From CAZFOB01 sp964520325 (lineage in GTDB: Bacteria > Actinomycetota > JAICYB01): 64,000 nt of DNA. The stretch spans positions 62,001-126,000 of the forward strand of contig CAZFOB010000006.1 of assembly GCA_964520325.1 (NCBI GenBank), given 5' to 3'. Under the pieces are notes generated by a model, which made no database searches, was not told where the DNA came from, and saw nothing but the letters and a program-made list of their open reading frames with translations. The position numbers were made by a program, and so were the translations under genes. Positions 24,720-33,079 of the stretch are shown here, in pieces (the stretch's first letter is position 1; each line of letters begins with the position of its first letter).

Positions 24720-27065
24720 TCATGCGCTCGCGCGCCAGCCCGCGCCGTTCCGCCTCTCGTATTCGTTGATCGCGCGAACGACGTCGGCTCCGTCCGAGCC
24801 GGGTGGCATGTTGATCGTGATGTTGACGACCGTCGGGGTATTGCCGCGTCCGAAGCGATTAAGCGGGACGACGGCTTCGGGGCCTTCCTCTCCGATAAGC
24901 GCGAGCGTGGGACGGGTGACGACTCCACCTTTCGCCAGACGTGGGATGTCGGGGAAGATGTCGTCGACGTCGAACCCGAAGCCGCCAAGGAACTTCGGAA
25001 GACGGATGTGTATCCCGAAGTCGAGCGCGTTCCACGCGTCGATGAGGAGGTTGATCGCGCTCTTAAACACGCGGACAACGAAGCCCCAGGTTTCCTTGAA
25101 GCCGGTCTTGATCCCATCCCACACGCCGCCGAAGAACCCGAGGATGCGGTCCCAGTTCTGGATGATCTGACCGAGCGGGGTGAAGTTGAGGAACAGTTCC
25201 TTCAGGAAGTTAAAGACCTTCGAGGCGTTCTTCTGGATGCCCTCCCAAACGTCGCCGAGCGTCCCCTTGATCGTGTCCCAGTGCTTGATGATCTGACCGA
25301 GCGGGGTGAAGTTGAGGAAGAGTTCCTTGAGGAAGTTGAAGACCGCGCTCGCCGCAGCCTTGATGATTTCCCACGTTCTGAGCAGGAAGGCCTTGACCGT
25401 GTCCCAATGGATGACGAGGAGAATCACAGCGGCAACGATCGCGGCGATGACGAGAACGATCGGGTTCGCCATTAGGACCGTAATGGCTTTCCCGGCCGCA
25501 CCAAACACCGAGATCATCTTTCCGACGGCGATGAGCACGGGTCCTGCAGCAGCAGCGATCGCGGCGATCTGAACGACGAGGTCTTGGTTCGCGGGCGACA
25601 GGCTCGAGAACTTCTCGAGGAGCCCGCTGAAAAAGTCGAGGAGCTTCTGCCCGATAGGGAGTAGCCCCCTGCCGATCTCGTCGCGTTGATCCTTGAATTC
25701 GGCGGTGAGGATGCGCTGCTTGTTCGCGGCGCCGTCGGAGGTCCTCGCGAAGTCACCCTGCGTCTTCTTCGTCTGCTCCATGATGAGCGCGTACGCGGCC
25801 TGCGCCTTGATGGCTGGAGAGAGGACGTCCGTCGCCGTCTTCAGGGACGACGTTGACTTCTCCTGCGCACGGACGACAGCGCGTTGGGCATCGGCGATCG
25901 AGCGAGCGTTGTCCTCGGCGGTGCGCGACTGTTCCTTGCGGGCGAGCGTTGCTCGCTCCTCGGCGTCCGAAACGCCTTCCTGTGACTCCTTGACGTTGTC
26001 GTTGGCTTCGGCCAGCCGCTTCTGCGCGTCCTTGAATTCCTTCGAGCCGCTGACGCCCTGCTTCCGTCGCTTGTTGAGCTCTTCCTGGTCACGCTGCGAG
26101 TCTCGCTGCGTGTTCTGCAGGCTGAGCTCGGCCTCCCTCAGCGAGAGTTGGGCCTCGAGGAACTCCCGGGGGTCACCCGACTCGCGCGCTTCGTTGAGAC
26201 GCTTCTGGGCGTCTTCGAGCCTGAGGACAGCCCGCTGCTCCTGAACGGCGTTCTCTTCGACACGAGCGGTCAGGTCGACAAGCGCGTCCTTCGACGCCTT
26301 CCGTGCGTCCGTCAGCGCTTCCTGTGCGGCCTTCGCGTCCCGTTGCGCATCGCGCAGACGGTCCTCGGCATCCGACACGGCTTCGTCGGCGTCCCGGACG
26401 GCCCGTGCCGCGGACTCGGTCCGGTCGGCTGCGTCCTGCGTAGCGTCAGCGACTCCGCGGTGTGCATCTGCCAGCGCCTCCGAGGACGCCTTGTTCGACT
26501 TCTGGGCCGAGGTGTTGTCGATCAGGCCGAGCTCGAGGGCTTTTGCCTTGAGCGTCGCCTCGTTGATGTTCACACCGAACCGCTTGAGGGGTTCGGTCTC
26601 GCCGGTCAATCCGGAACGCAAGGCGTCCAGAGCTTCGGTCGGGTCGACGTTGTTGAAGCTCGCGAGATCGCCGGCGAGCTCCACGAGGCTCGTGGACATG
26701 TTCGCCGAAGCTTGTTCACCGATCCCCATCGCCGTGAAGAGGTTTCCGAACGTCCCCGCGGCGGCGAGTGCTTCCTGCTGTGAGATCCCGAGCGACCTCG
26801 CCGCGTCGGCGGAGAACCGCTTGACCGATCCGCTGGCCTTGCCGAAAACGACGTCGACCTTGTTCATCGACTCGCCCAGATCGGATGCGAACTTGAAGGC
26901 CGCGACACCACCCGCGACAAGAGGAGCGGTGACGCCGATGGTCAGTCTCTTACCGACCGAGGAGAACTTATCGCCGATCTTGTTGAGCTTGGAACCGACG
27001 CTCTCGAACTTCCTCTCGAGATCCCGCGTGTCGCCGAGAAGGCGAATGATGATGTCGCCGGCCAC
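24720..27065 (-). CDS. Tail tape measure protein
   Basis: 781 residues. The N-terminal part (about 1-200) matches phage tape-measure starts (DIIIRLLGDTRDLERKFESVG, then KFASDLGESMNKVDVVFGKA). Residues about 200-450 are a long coiled coil rich in DAQR/AEEA heptads. Three membrane-like stretches follow (VLIAVGKMISVFGAAGKAI, ANPIVLVIAAIVAAVILLV). A tandem repeat FNFLKELFLNFTPLGQII occurs twice, about 45 residues apart. The C-terminus has GGVVTRPTLALIGEEGPEAVVPL, a hallmark of tape-measure ends. It sets tail length and is ejected with DNA. Confidence 0.95.
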   Translation of the reverse strand: MAGDIIIRLLGDTRDLERKFESVGSKLNKIGDKFSSVGKRLTIGVTAPLVAGGVAAFKFASDLGESMNKVDVVFGKASGSVKRFSADAARSLGISQQEALAAAGTFGNLFTAMGIGEQASANMSTSLVELAGDLASFNNVDPTEALDALRSGLTGETEPLKRFGVNINEATLKAKALELGLIDNTSAQKSNKASSEALADAHRGVADATQDAADRTESAARAVRDADEAVSDAEDRLRDAQRDAKAAQEALTDARKASKDALVDLTARVEENAVQEQRAVLRLEDAQKRLNEARESGDPREFLEAQLSLREAELSLQNTQRDSQRDQEELNKRRKQGVSGSKEFKDAQKRLAEANDNVKESQEGVSDAEERATLARKEQSRTAEDNARSIADAQRAVVRAQEKSTSSLKTATDVLSPAIKAQAAYALIMEQTKKTQGDFARTSDGAANKQRILTAEFKDQRDEIGRGLLPIGQKLLDFFSGLLEKFSSLSPANQDLVVQIAAIAAAAGPVLIAVGKMISVFGAAGKAITVLMANPIVLVIAAIVAAVILLVIHWDTVKAFLLRTWEIIKAAASAVFNFLKELFLNFTPLGQIIKHWDTIKGTLGDVWEGIQKNASKVFNFLKELFLNFTPLGQIIQNWDRILGFFGGVWDGIKTGFKETWGFVVRVFKSAINLLIDAWNALDFGIHIRLPKFLGGFGFDVDDIFPDIPRLAKGGVVTRPTLALIGEEGPEAVVPLNRFGRGNTPTVVNITINMPPGSDGADVVRAINEYERRNGAGWRASA

Positions 27066-27086
27066 AGAATGTCCTTTCGGCGGGAG

Positions 27087-27304
27087 TTACTCCCAGGTGG
27101 GGGTGTTGCTCGCCCACTCGCGGCCGTCGTTGTCGCGCATGAGCTCATCCGCTGCGGTGGGGTCTTCGTCGAAGTCGACGTCGTCCGGGTCACTGTTCGC
27201 CCGGTTCATCTCTTTGACCAGTCCGTTCCACTCCCACGTCTTCAGGGAGCGGACCGCGGACCACGAGAGCCCGGGGTAGAAGTGCAGGAGCGCCGCCAGC
27301 GTCT
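27087..27304 (-). CDS. Tail assembly chaperone, -1 frameshift extension (T frame)
   Basis: Just past the stop of the upstream chaperone gene, the -1 frame is open through RRLKTLAALLHFYPGLSWSAV to DNDGREWASNTPTWE and a TAA at 27087-27089, 21 bases before the tape measure start. It has no start codon of its own, and the -1 frame is also open across the end of the chaperone gene. This is the G/GT arrangement of siphophages, giving a long form of about 155 residues. No canonical slippery heptamer was found; GGCCCCT near the end is one candidate. Confidence 0.75.
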
Positions 27305-27553
27305 TCAGCCGGCGGCGTTGGTAGGAGGGGCCTCGCCCTCCGAGAGCTTCACCTTCAGGTTCGCGGCGTCCTCCCAGGTGAAGCTCGGTTCGACGCGCTT
27401 ACGCGCAACGAACCCGATCGCACGGAGGAGCTTTCCTTTCGGTCTGTCCCGATCACCGATGGCCTCGATCGGCTGCCCCGTCAACTCCTCTATCTCTTCG
27501 ATCTCGCCGACAGTCAGATGGTCGAGATCGATGTTCAGGACGTTGTCGTCCAT
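27305..27553 (-). CDS. Tail assembly chaperone (G form)
   Basis: 82 residues, acidic helical (LDHLTVGEIEEIEELTGQPIE). It is typical in size and position of gpG-like chaperones, between the major tail protein region and the tape measure gene. It would bind the tape measure protein during tail assembly. It makes the short form; a -1 frameshift near its end makes the GT form. Confidence 0.85.
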   Translation of the reverse strand: MDDNVLNIDLDHLTVGEIEEIEELTGQPIEAIGDRDRPKGKLLRAIGFVARKRVEPSFTWEDAANLKVKLSEGEAPPTNAAG

Positions 27554-27555
27554 GG

Positions 27556-27981
27556 TCAGAGATCCACTCCTCTCTTGGCGTCCTCGATGGCCTGCAACAT
27601 CGCCTCCGTGACCTTCCGCTCATGAGCGTCGACCGCCGGCTGAATGACCGGACGAACAGGCGACGTGAACCAGAAGGCTCGGTTCCCGAAGAGCGGGTGC
27701 CGGACGATGCCGGGTGTTCCCTTGCTGCCACGCTCGTACAGTGGTCCGTGTGCGCCCTTCCTCCTCGAGAGGCGAACACCCACGGAACGCGTCGTGACGG
27801 TTGGAGTGATGGCCCCCGGGATCCTGCGGGACCAGGAAGCGCGAGCCTTCGCATCGGCGACGATCACCGACAGGACGCCCCGGGCCTGCTTGTTGAATTC
27901 CTTGCGCACCTCAGGCGCGTATCGCTTGAGGGCGCGCAGGAACTCCGACAGGCCTTCGACCTTGACCGTCGCTTGGGGCAA
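27556..27981 (-). CDS. HK97 gp10-like tail completion / connector protein
   Basis: 141 residues. VKVEGLSEFLRALKRYAPEVRKEFNK then VIVADAKARASWSRRIPGAI and HPLFGNRAFWFTSPVRPVIQPAVDAHE fit the HK97 gp10 family of head-tail joining proteins. It sits between the major tail protein and chaperone genes, one position later than in the usual order. It starts 12 bases after the major tail protein stop. Confidence 0.7.
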   Translation of the reverse strand: MPQATVKVEGLSEFLRALKRYAPEVRKEFNKQARGVLSVIVADAKARASWSRRIPGAITPTVTTRSVGVRLSRRKGAHGPLYERGSKGTPGIVRHPLFGNRAFWFTSPVRPVIQPAVDAHERKVTEAMLQAIEDAKRGVDL

Positions 27982-27993
27982 CTGATTGCCCTC

Positions 27994-28395
27994 TTAGCCG
28001 ACCTTGTCGACCGTCGACGCTGCGGCCCAGCCTCCCGAGATCTTGTTCGACCCGCTGACTTCTCCGGAAAGGCTGAAGTCGAACAGCGCCGTGCCGAAGA
28101 AGTACGTCGCGGTCGACGCGGTCGTCGGGTACAGGTAGAACTTGCGTGCGAGACCGTCGCGCGCAGCGGTGTACAGCTGCGGCGAGGTGTCGTCGTAGAA
28201 GCCCGCGAACGAGCCCTGCGCGTCCACCAGACCCGACACGTAGACCTTGTTCTCGTCACCGAAGGCGGTGACGTCTTCCTTGTCCGTCGCGAACTTGATG
28301 TCCCACTGGTTGAGGAACGTGACCGGTGTGGCCGCGGCCGTGTCACTGGCGAGCCCGACGTACAGCCGTCCCTTACGTCCGTGTATACGACCCAT
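27994..28395 (-). CDS. Major tail protein
   Basis: 133 residues (MGRIHGRKGRLYVGLASDTAAATPVTFLNQWD split). The pattern TFLNQWDIKFATDKEDVTAFGDENKVYVSGLVDAQGSFAGFYDDTS in pieces is characteristic of actinophage major tail proteins. It polymerises into the tail tube. It is preceded by a glycosyltransferase gene that could modify it. Confidence 0.82.
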   Translation of the reverse strand: MGRIHGRKGRLYVGLASDTAAATPVTFLNQWDIKFATDKEDVTAFGDENKVYVSGLVDAQGSFAGFYDDTSPQLYTAARDGLARKFYLYPTTASTATYFFGTALFDFSLSGEVSGSNKISGGWAAASTVDKVG

Positions 28396-28459
28396 GAGGC
28401 CTTTCCTTCCTTCTTTGTGGTCCGCGCGGGAGGGCGCGGAATCCTGGGGGTTGTCGGGC

Positions 28460-29479
28460 TTAGAGCCCGAGTTGTTGCAGCATCAGAGCGGCGTGGTTGT
28501 CGAACGTTCTGTCCGACACCGCGGCTCTCGCGGCCTGAGCGGCCGCCTCTCTCTCCGCGTCGCGCGCCGACCAATAGCGCACGAGATCGCCGAACTCCTC
28601 GGCCCCCTGAAACGTCGGGAGCATCGGGAGGAGCTCGTCGCTTTCCGGTCTCGGATCGCGCAGGAAGAACACCCCGCACGCCGCGAGCTCGACTTCTCGT
28701 GGTGTCATCGACCAGCCCTGCTCGAGGTCCGGTCGCATCGCTTCCTTGCGGTACACGTTGGCCGAGACCTTCGAGGAGGTGTAGAGCCTCACCGTCTCGT
28801 CGTTCGGGCAGCACTCGTCGACCGGATGCACCAGGAAGTCCCGGAGCTCCGAGTCTTGCGGGAGCTGTTGCCAGTTGCCCGCGAACCGGGCGTTGATGCC
28901 GTTCCAGTCGACGCTCTCGAAGAACTTGATGCGGCTCGCGTATCCCGTTCCCACGAAGCAGAAGTCCGATTCGCAGTCCGGATCCGTTGGACGCGGGTGG
29001 TGTCTGTCGGGGTCGTAGGCGTGCGGGATGTAGGCCGTGGGGGCCACCTGTTGGAACGCGTCGAGGTTCGTCGGGTCGTTGATGATGTTCAGGTCGGCGA
29101 GCTCGGCGCGCTCGATCTGTTTCGGATCTTCGTACGGACTCTCGGTGTGAAGGATCACGACCTTGTGTCCGCGGTCCCGGAAGACCGGGTAGAAGTCGGA
29201 CGGGATGAAGAAGGACGACACGACGATGATCACGTCGGGCCACCAGTCGTAGACCGCCGCCTTCATGCCGATCGCCGCCATCCGTGCGACGTCCGATCCA
29301 TGAAACGCGGCGATGTACTCGTCGCCGTGTTGGATCTTCGCGCCGCCGTAGAAGTTCAGCCGGTCGCTCAGGTTGAGCGTTGCGACCTCGACGCCGTTCG
29401 CGCGGAGGCCCTTGAGCCATCCGTCGTGCACGTCGCTGACGGAGAAGTCACACCCCGGGTGGACCAGGAGTGCGCGCAT
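28460..29479 (-). CDS. Phage glycosyltransferase (CgeB-like GT family)
   Basis: 339 residues. RALLVHPGCDFSVSDVHDGW and WWPDVIIVVSSFFIPSDF form the N-terminal Rossmann half. ILHTESPYEDPKQIERAELADLNIINDP and PHAYDPDRHHP resemble the CgeB/spore-maturation glycosyltransferases found in actinophages. SSKVSANVYRKEAM and TPREVELAACGVFFLRDPR form the C-terminal nucleotide-sugar lobe. It lies in the tail module between a methyltransferase and the major tail protein, so it may glycosylate virion protein. The donor and acceptor are unknown. Confidence 0.75.
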   Translation of the reverse strand: MRALLVHPGCDFSVSDVHDGWLKGLRANGVEVATLNLSDRLNFYGGAKIQHGDEYIAAFHGSDVARMAAIGMKAAVYDWWPDVIIVVSSFFIPSDFYPVFRDRGHKVVILHTESPYEDPKQIERAELADLNIINDPTNLDAFQQVAPTAYIPHAYDPDRHHPRPTDPDCESDFCFVGTGYASRIKFFESVDWNGINARFAGNWQQLPQDSELRDFLVHPVDECCPNDETVRLYTSSKVSANVYRKEAMRPDLEQGWSMTPREVELAACGVFFLRDPRPESDELLPMLPTFQGAEEFGDLVRYWSARDAEREAAAQAARAAVSDRTFDNHAALMLQQLGL

Positions 29480-29962
29480 CTATCGGACGGCGACGGCTCG
29501 AAGGTCGCAGCCCGCGACGTTCACCATGAAGCTCGTCCAGCCGATCGCGACGAGTTCCTTCTCGAACTCCGTCGGATCGACGTTGCCGTAATACTCGTCG
29601 TCCTTGAGGCCCGCGCCGTCGATGCCGGAGTGGGAAGCTCGTCCCGGTCCGGCGCACGTCATGACGAACGTCCCGCCCTCACGGCAGCGCTTGTACGCGG
29701 TGCGGACGATCGCCTTCCAGTTGGTTGCGTGTTCGAGCACCTCGGCGCAGACCACGACATCGAAGACCTCGTCGGTGCCCCACTCCGTGATGTCTGCGAC
29801 GACGTCGACGTCTTGTCCTGGGTACAGATCGACGGCCGTGTAATCGGCCCCCGGGAAGATCGATCGGCATGAGCCGTTGATGTTGCGACCGCCGATGTCG
29901 AGGACCCGGACGGTTTCGGTCGTTCCGAACCGCGCTACCCACTCGTATGCGGCGGGATGCAT
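29480..29962 (-). CDS. Class I SAM-dependent methyltransferase
   Basis: 160 residues from ATG 29962. Motif I VRVLDIGGRNINGS, acidic loop YTAVDLYPGQDVD and motif IV DVVVCAEVLEHATNW give a Rossmann methyltransferase of the Methyltransf_11 type. It ends one base before the glycosyltransferase start, so both are probably translated together and act on the same target, such as a sugar on the virion. Confidence 0.8.
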   Translation of the reverse strand: MHPAAYEWVARFGTTETVRVLDIGGRNINGSCRSIFPGADYTAVDLYPGQDVDVVADITEWGTDEVFDVVVCAEVLEHATNWKAIVRTAYKRCREGGTFVMTCAGPGRASHSGIDGAGLKDDEYYGNVDPTEFEKELVAIGWTSFMVNVAGCDLRAVAVR

Positions 29963-30369
29963 CAGACCGACCCGACGGTGACGATGATGTCGGCGCCGAG
30001 GTAGCTCTGTCCGGCCCACTCGATGAGCTGGTCCGGTTCGACGTCGGTGACAACGGCGTACTCCACGACTCCCCCGAGGTCCTCGTCGGCCGCGATCGCC
30101 GCGACCACTGAGCCCGCGCCCGATGGCGACAGATAGGCATCGAGCTTGTCCTGGCCCGCGGTGTCGTCCGCGAGGGATACGAGGAGCGTCACGGCGAAGA
30201 CGTAGTCGTGATCGGCGGGACCGAGCGTGGCTGGTTGTGGACCATGCCGTCGGCTGATGACGGCCGCCGGCGTATTGACCTGACCTGGACGCGTAGCGTG
30301 GGCCTCCAGTCCTGAGACCGCTGCGACGCACGTCTTGAGGCCGCTTCGGATCTGTGTGATGGACGCCAT
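29962..30369 (-). CDS. Tail terminator-like protein
   Basis: 135 residues from ATG 30369 (MASITQIRSGLKTCVAAVSGLEAHA). PGQVNTPAAVI, DYVFAVTLLVSLADDTAGQDKLDAYL and GSVVAAIAAD match the small tail-terminator proteins that follow the head-tail connector in HK97-like phages. It overlaps both neighbours by a few bases. Confidence 0.65.
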   Translation of the reverse strand: MASITQIRSGLKTCVAAVSGLEAHATRPGQVNTPAAVISRRHGPQPATLGPADHDYVFAVTLLVSLADDTAGQDKLDAYLSPSGAGSVVAAIAADEDLGGVVEYAVVTDVEPDQLIEWAGQSYLGADIIVTVGSV

Positions 30370-30980
30370 CAGGCCACCAAGACCGTGTCGCGTCGGTACT
30401 TCTCCAACAGCATGCAGACGTAGGGGTTCTCGCGAACGCGGACCGCGCCGAAGCCGTCGAAGCCTGCCACTCCGTGCGGCGCGTCTTTGAGCTTGAAGAG
30501 GCCTTCTGCGAGGATGAGCGTCGACTCCTTCACGCCTGCCGGGACGGCCGCCCAACCCCACTGCGCCGTCACGCGCAGGCTGGAGCGTTTGTTCGTGGTC
30601 GGGAAGGTCGGGGTCGATACCGCGTAGATGCGCGAGAAGGGCCAACCCGACTCCCCCTCGACGACGCCGTTCAGCGGACGCAGTTCGTAGTCGGTTTCGG
30701 CGGCGGTCCACGTCGTCTCGAAGGTTCCGTCGTCGTCACCGTCGGTCTGGATGACGAGCCCGGCGGTCGTGTGGAAGTCATCGACCCTGGCCAGGCGTGG
30801 CGTATCGGTCTTGAAGATACGCGCCGTGGCGGCGGTGTCCTTGTTGAAGGTGCGGCGACAGTGCTTGTCGACGTCCCGGGACGCGGCGTTCAGGGCTTCC
30901 GACAACCGGGTGTCGTCGGAGTTCACCGTGATCTGCATCCGCGACTTGAGTTCGGCGACCGTCGCGTACGGATCGCTCAC
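30369..30980 (-). CDS. Head-tail connector (gp6-like)
   Basis: 203 residues. YATVAELKSRMQITVNSDDTRLSEALNAASRDVDKHCRR in pieces is the opening of gp6-like head-tail adaptors. The later VTAQWGWAAVPAGVKESTLILAEGLFKLKDAP is the family's typical C-terminal helix. It would dock onto the portal. Confidence 0.82.
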   Translation of the reverse strand: MSDPYATVAELKSRMQITVNSDDTRLSEALNAASRDVDKHCRRTFNKDTAATARIFKTDTPRLARVDDFHTTAGLVIQTDGDDDGTFETTWTAAETDYELRPLNGVVEGESGWPFSRIYAVSTPTFPTTNKRSSLRVTAQWGWAAVPAGVKESTLILAEGLFKLKDAPHGVAGFDGFGAVRVRENPYVCMLLEKYRRDTVLVA

Positions 30981-31258
30981 GCGGGCTTGTTCCCCTCGGC
31001 CCCCTGCTCGGACGTCTCATCCGGTGTCTCGGGCGGCTTCTTGCTCGGCTTCTCGGTGCCCTTGTTCTTCGGCTTGTCCGCGGCCTTGTCCTTCGACTTG
31101 CCGCGCGACTTCACGGCGCCGAGACGTTCGGCCTCGTCGAGAGGACGTTCATCCCCGGGAGCGGCCCACAGGAAGCGGCCCTCGGGGTCGGCTTCCTCGA
31201 CGACCTTCGAGCCGTCCTCGGTGAGGTACAGGTGGCGGTCGATCGTGACTGTCTCCAT
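30977..31258 (-). CDS. Hypothetical head-region protein with Lys-rich tail
   Basis: 93 residues from ATG 31258 (METVTIDRHLYLTEDGSKVV). The first half is ordered; the last 45 residues are a Lys/Pro/Glu tail (GKSKDKAADKPKNKGTEKP). Proteins of this size and design occur between capsid and connector genes in actinophages. Function unknown. Confidence 0.6.
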   Translation of the reverse strand: METVTIDRHLYLTEDGSKVVEEADPEGRFLWAAPGDERPLDEAERLGAVKSRGKSKDKAADKPKNKGTEKPSKKPPETPDETSEQGAEGNKPA

Positions 31259-31278
31259 GTTCCGGTTCCTCCCTTGGC

Positions 31279-31716
31279 CTACGTCTGCGACTCGAGCTCG
31301 ACGTAGAAGATGACGACGGAGAACTTGCCGGCCGTCAGGGCCGCCGTTGCAACGGTCGCGACGATGTCGCGTACCGCGCCCGTCTTGACGGGCGCGGTCG
31401 TTGCCGTGAAGTCGCCGCGCTTGGCCCCTGCCGAAGACCACGGCGCATCCGAGATCAGATCCGCGGCGTTGATGTCCGCCGCGCCTTCGACCTTGATGGC
31501 TACCGTCGCCGCGCCGGCGGACGTGAGAACGGTGTCCACGTGAAGCAGCGCGTCGAGGATGATCGCTCCGGATGGCAACGAGTCGCCGCGGAGGATGATG
31601 TCTCCGGCGACACCGCCGTCGGTGTCGAAGTCGTACAGGCCGCGGGCCGCCTTGGTCTGGCCCATCCCACCACCGCCGGCGCGGATCCTTCGTGTACCTG
31701 CAGCCTTCTCAGCCAT
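31279..31716 (-). CDS. Head decoration-like structural protein
   Basis: 145 residues, Gly/Ala/Val-rich and beta-structured (SGAIILDALLHVDTVLTSAGAATVAIKVEG split). It lies directly after the capsid gene, where decoration or head-stabilising proteins are usual. No definite family is recognised. Confidence 0.5.
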   Translation of the reverse strand: MAEKAAGTRRIRAGGGGMGQTKAARGLYDFDTDGGVAGDIILRGDSLPSGAIILDALLHVDTVLTSAGAATVAIKVEGAADINAADLISDAPWSSAGAKRGDFTATTAPVKTGAVRDIVATVATAALTAGKFSVVIFYVELESQT

Positions 31717-31783
31717 TGCGTCTCCTTGGATTCATGGGCTCCAAGAGGGGGAGCACACGCTCCCCCTCCGGAAAGCCGGGGGT

Positions 31784-33007
31784 CTACAGACCCGTAACGG
31801 CCGTGAAGGCGGTCGGGCGGTAGTGGATGAGCGCGCAACGAACGTCGGCGCGCAGTGCCTGCTTGCCCTCGATGAAGAACGTCGAGTGGCTGTTGGACAC
31901 CTGCACGTCGATGCCGCGCCGCACGGCGAGCTCCGACTGGTTGCGGTAGTCGCCGATGACCGCCTTGGTGGCCGTCGGTGCGGTCGTCTGCACGACCGGA
32001 ACGCCCCAGATCGTCTCGGGACCCGGCAGCGCCGGGTGTCCCCAGACGTAGTCGCCGTTCGCCGTCTTCAGCAGACGAACCGACTCCCACTTGCTGGGAC
32101 GGATGAACACGACCGACGGTTCGGAGAACCCGGTGTCGCGGATCTGCCGCATCCCCTTGTAGATCGCGTCCGGGATGCTGTCGACACCGAGCGCTTGCGT
32201 GTTGATGCCGGCGACGTTCTCGGTGCCGCGGAGGTTCGGCGCGGTGCCGTTGCCCACCAGGATCTGCAGATCGAGGCGCTGGCGCAGCATGAAGGGCAGG
32301 CGGTTGTTCACCCAGTCCTTCGCTCGCGGCTCGTCCTCGAACTGCTCATCGGTGACCGGGATGAACACGGCGACCTTGCGGACCTCCGAGCTCTTCTCGG
32401 TGAAGACCAGCGCGGCTTCGCCGTAGGCTGTGCCTTCCGCTGCCTCGGCGGCGTTGTTCGTGAAGGTCGTCTCCTCCATGTACTTCACGGTGCTGGCGCC
32501 CGTGGTGGTCTGGGGGATGAAGTTCACGACGACCGGCGCGGGCCGGGTCGCGAACTCCTGGACGCGGTCGGTGCGCGGGTCGAACGGGTCCCAGCCGGCA
32601 GCCGTCTCGAAGAGGGTCTTCAGGTCGACGTCGACGAACGACGTCGGGCCCTGGCCGCCCTTCCAGCCCTTGATCGCATCCGACTCGACGAGGAGCTCGC
32701 CGATCGAGCGGTGCTTTTTCGGCGTGCTGCCATCGCCGTTCTCGTCGCCGGTCTCGCGGCTCTCGATGCCCGCGGCGGTGTCCACTGCAACCTTCTTCAC
32801 GACTTCGAGGTCCTGGACCTCCTTGCCGAGTTCGTTGATCTCGGCGTTGGCGATCTGGATCAGCGCGAGCTTCTCGGCGTCGGTGCCCGGGATGCACTTG
32901 ACCTTCGCGAGATCGATGTCCGGGCCGGCTTCTGCGAACACCTTGGCGAGCTCGTCCTGCTTGGCGTGGAGCTTGGCCTTCGCTTCCTTGAGTGCGGGAA
33001 AGTCCAA
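31784..33007 (-). CDS. HK97-fold major capsid protein
   Basis: 407 residues. The N-terminal 100 residues are a coiled-coil delta domain (FPALKEAKAKLHAKQDELAKVF) that the protease removes. The mature part has PVVVNFIPQTTTGASTVKYMEE, the insertion EVRKVAVFIPVTDEQFEDEP, and GIDVQVSNSHSTFFIEGKQALRADVRCALIHYRPTAF at the end, typical of HK97 capsids. It forms the icosahedral shell. Confidence 0.93.
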   Translation of the reverse strand: MDFPALKEAKAKLHAKQDELAKVFAEAGPDIDLAKVKCIPGTDAEKLALIQIANAEINELGKEVQDLEVVKKVAVDTAAGIESRETGDENGDGSTPKKHRSIGELLVESDAIKGWKGGQGPTSFVDVDLKTLFETAAGWDPFDPRTDRVQEFATRPAPVVVNFIPQTTTGASTVKYMEETTFTNNAAEAAEGTAYGEAALVFTEKSSEVRKVAVFIPVTDEQFEDEPRAKDWVNNRLPFMLRQRLDLQILVGNGTAPNLRGTENVAGINTQALGVDSIPDAIYKGMRQIRDTGFSEPSVVFIRPSKWESVRLLKTANGDYVWGHPALPGPETIWGVPVVQTTAPTATKAVIGDYRNQSELAVRRGIDVQVSNSHSTFFIEGKQALRADVRCALIHYRPTAFTAVTGL

Positions 33008-33079
33008 TGTGGTTCTCCTGTTGTGCGGCGAATCACCGAAGGTGTTCGCGGGTCGAAGGCGGACCCGAAGGGCCAGCGC

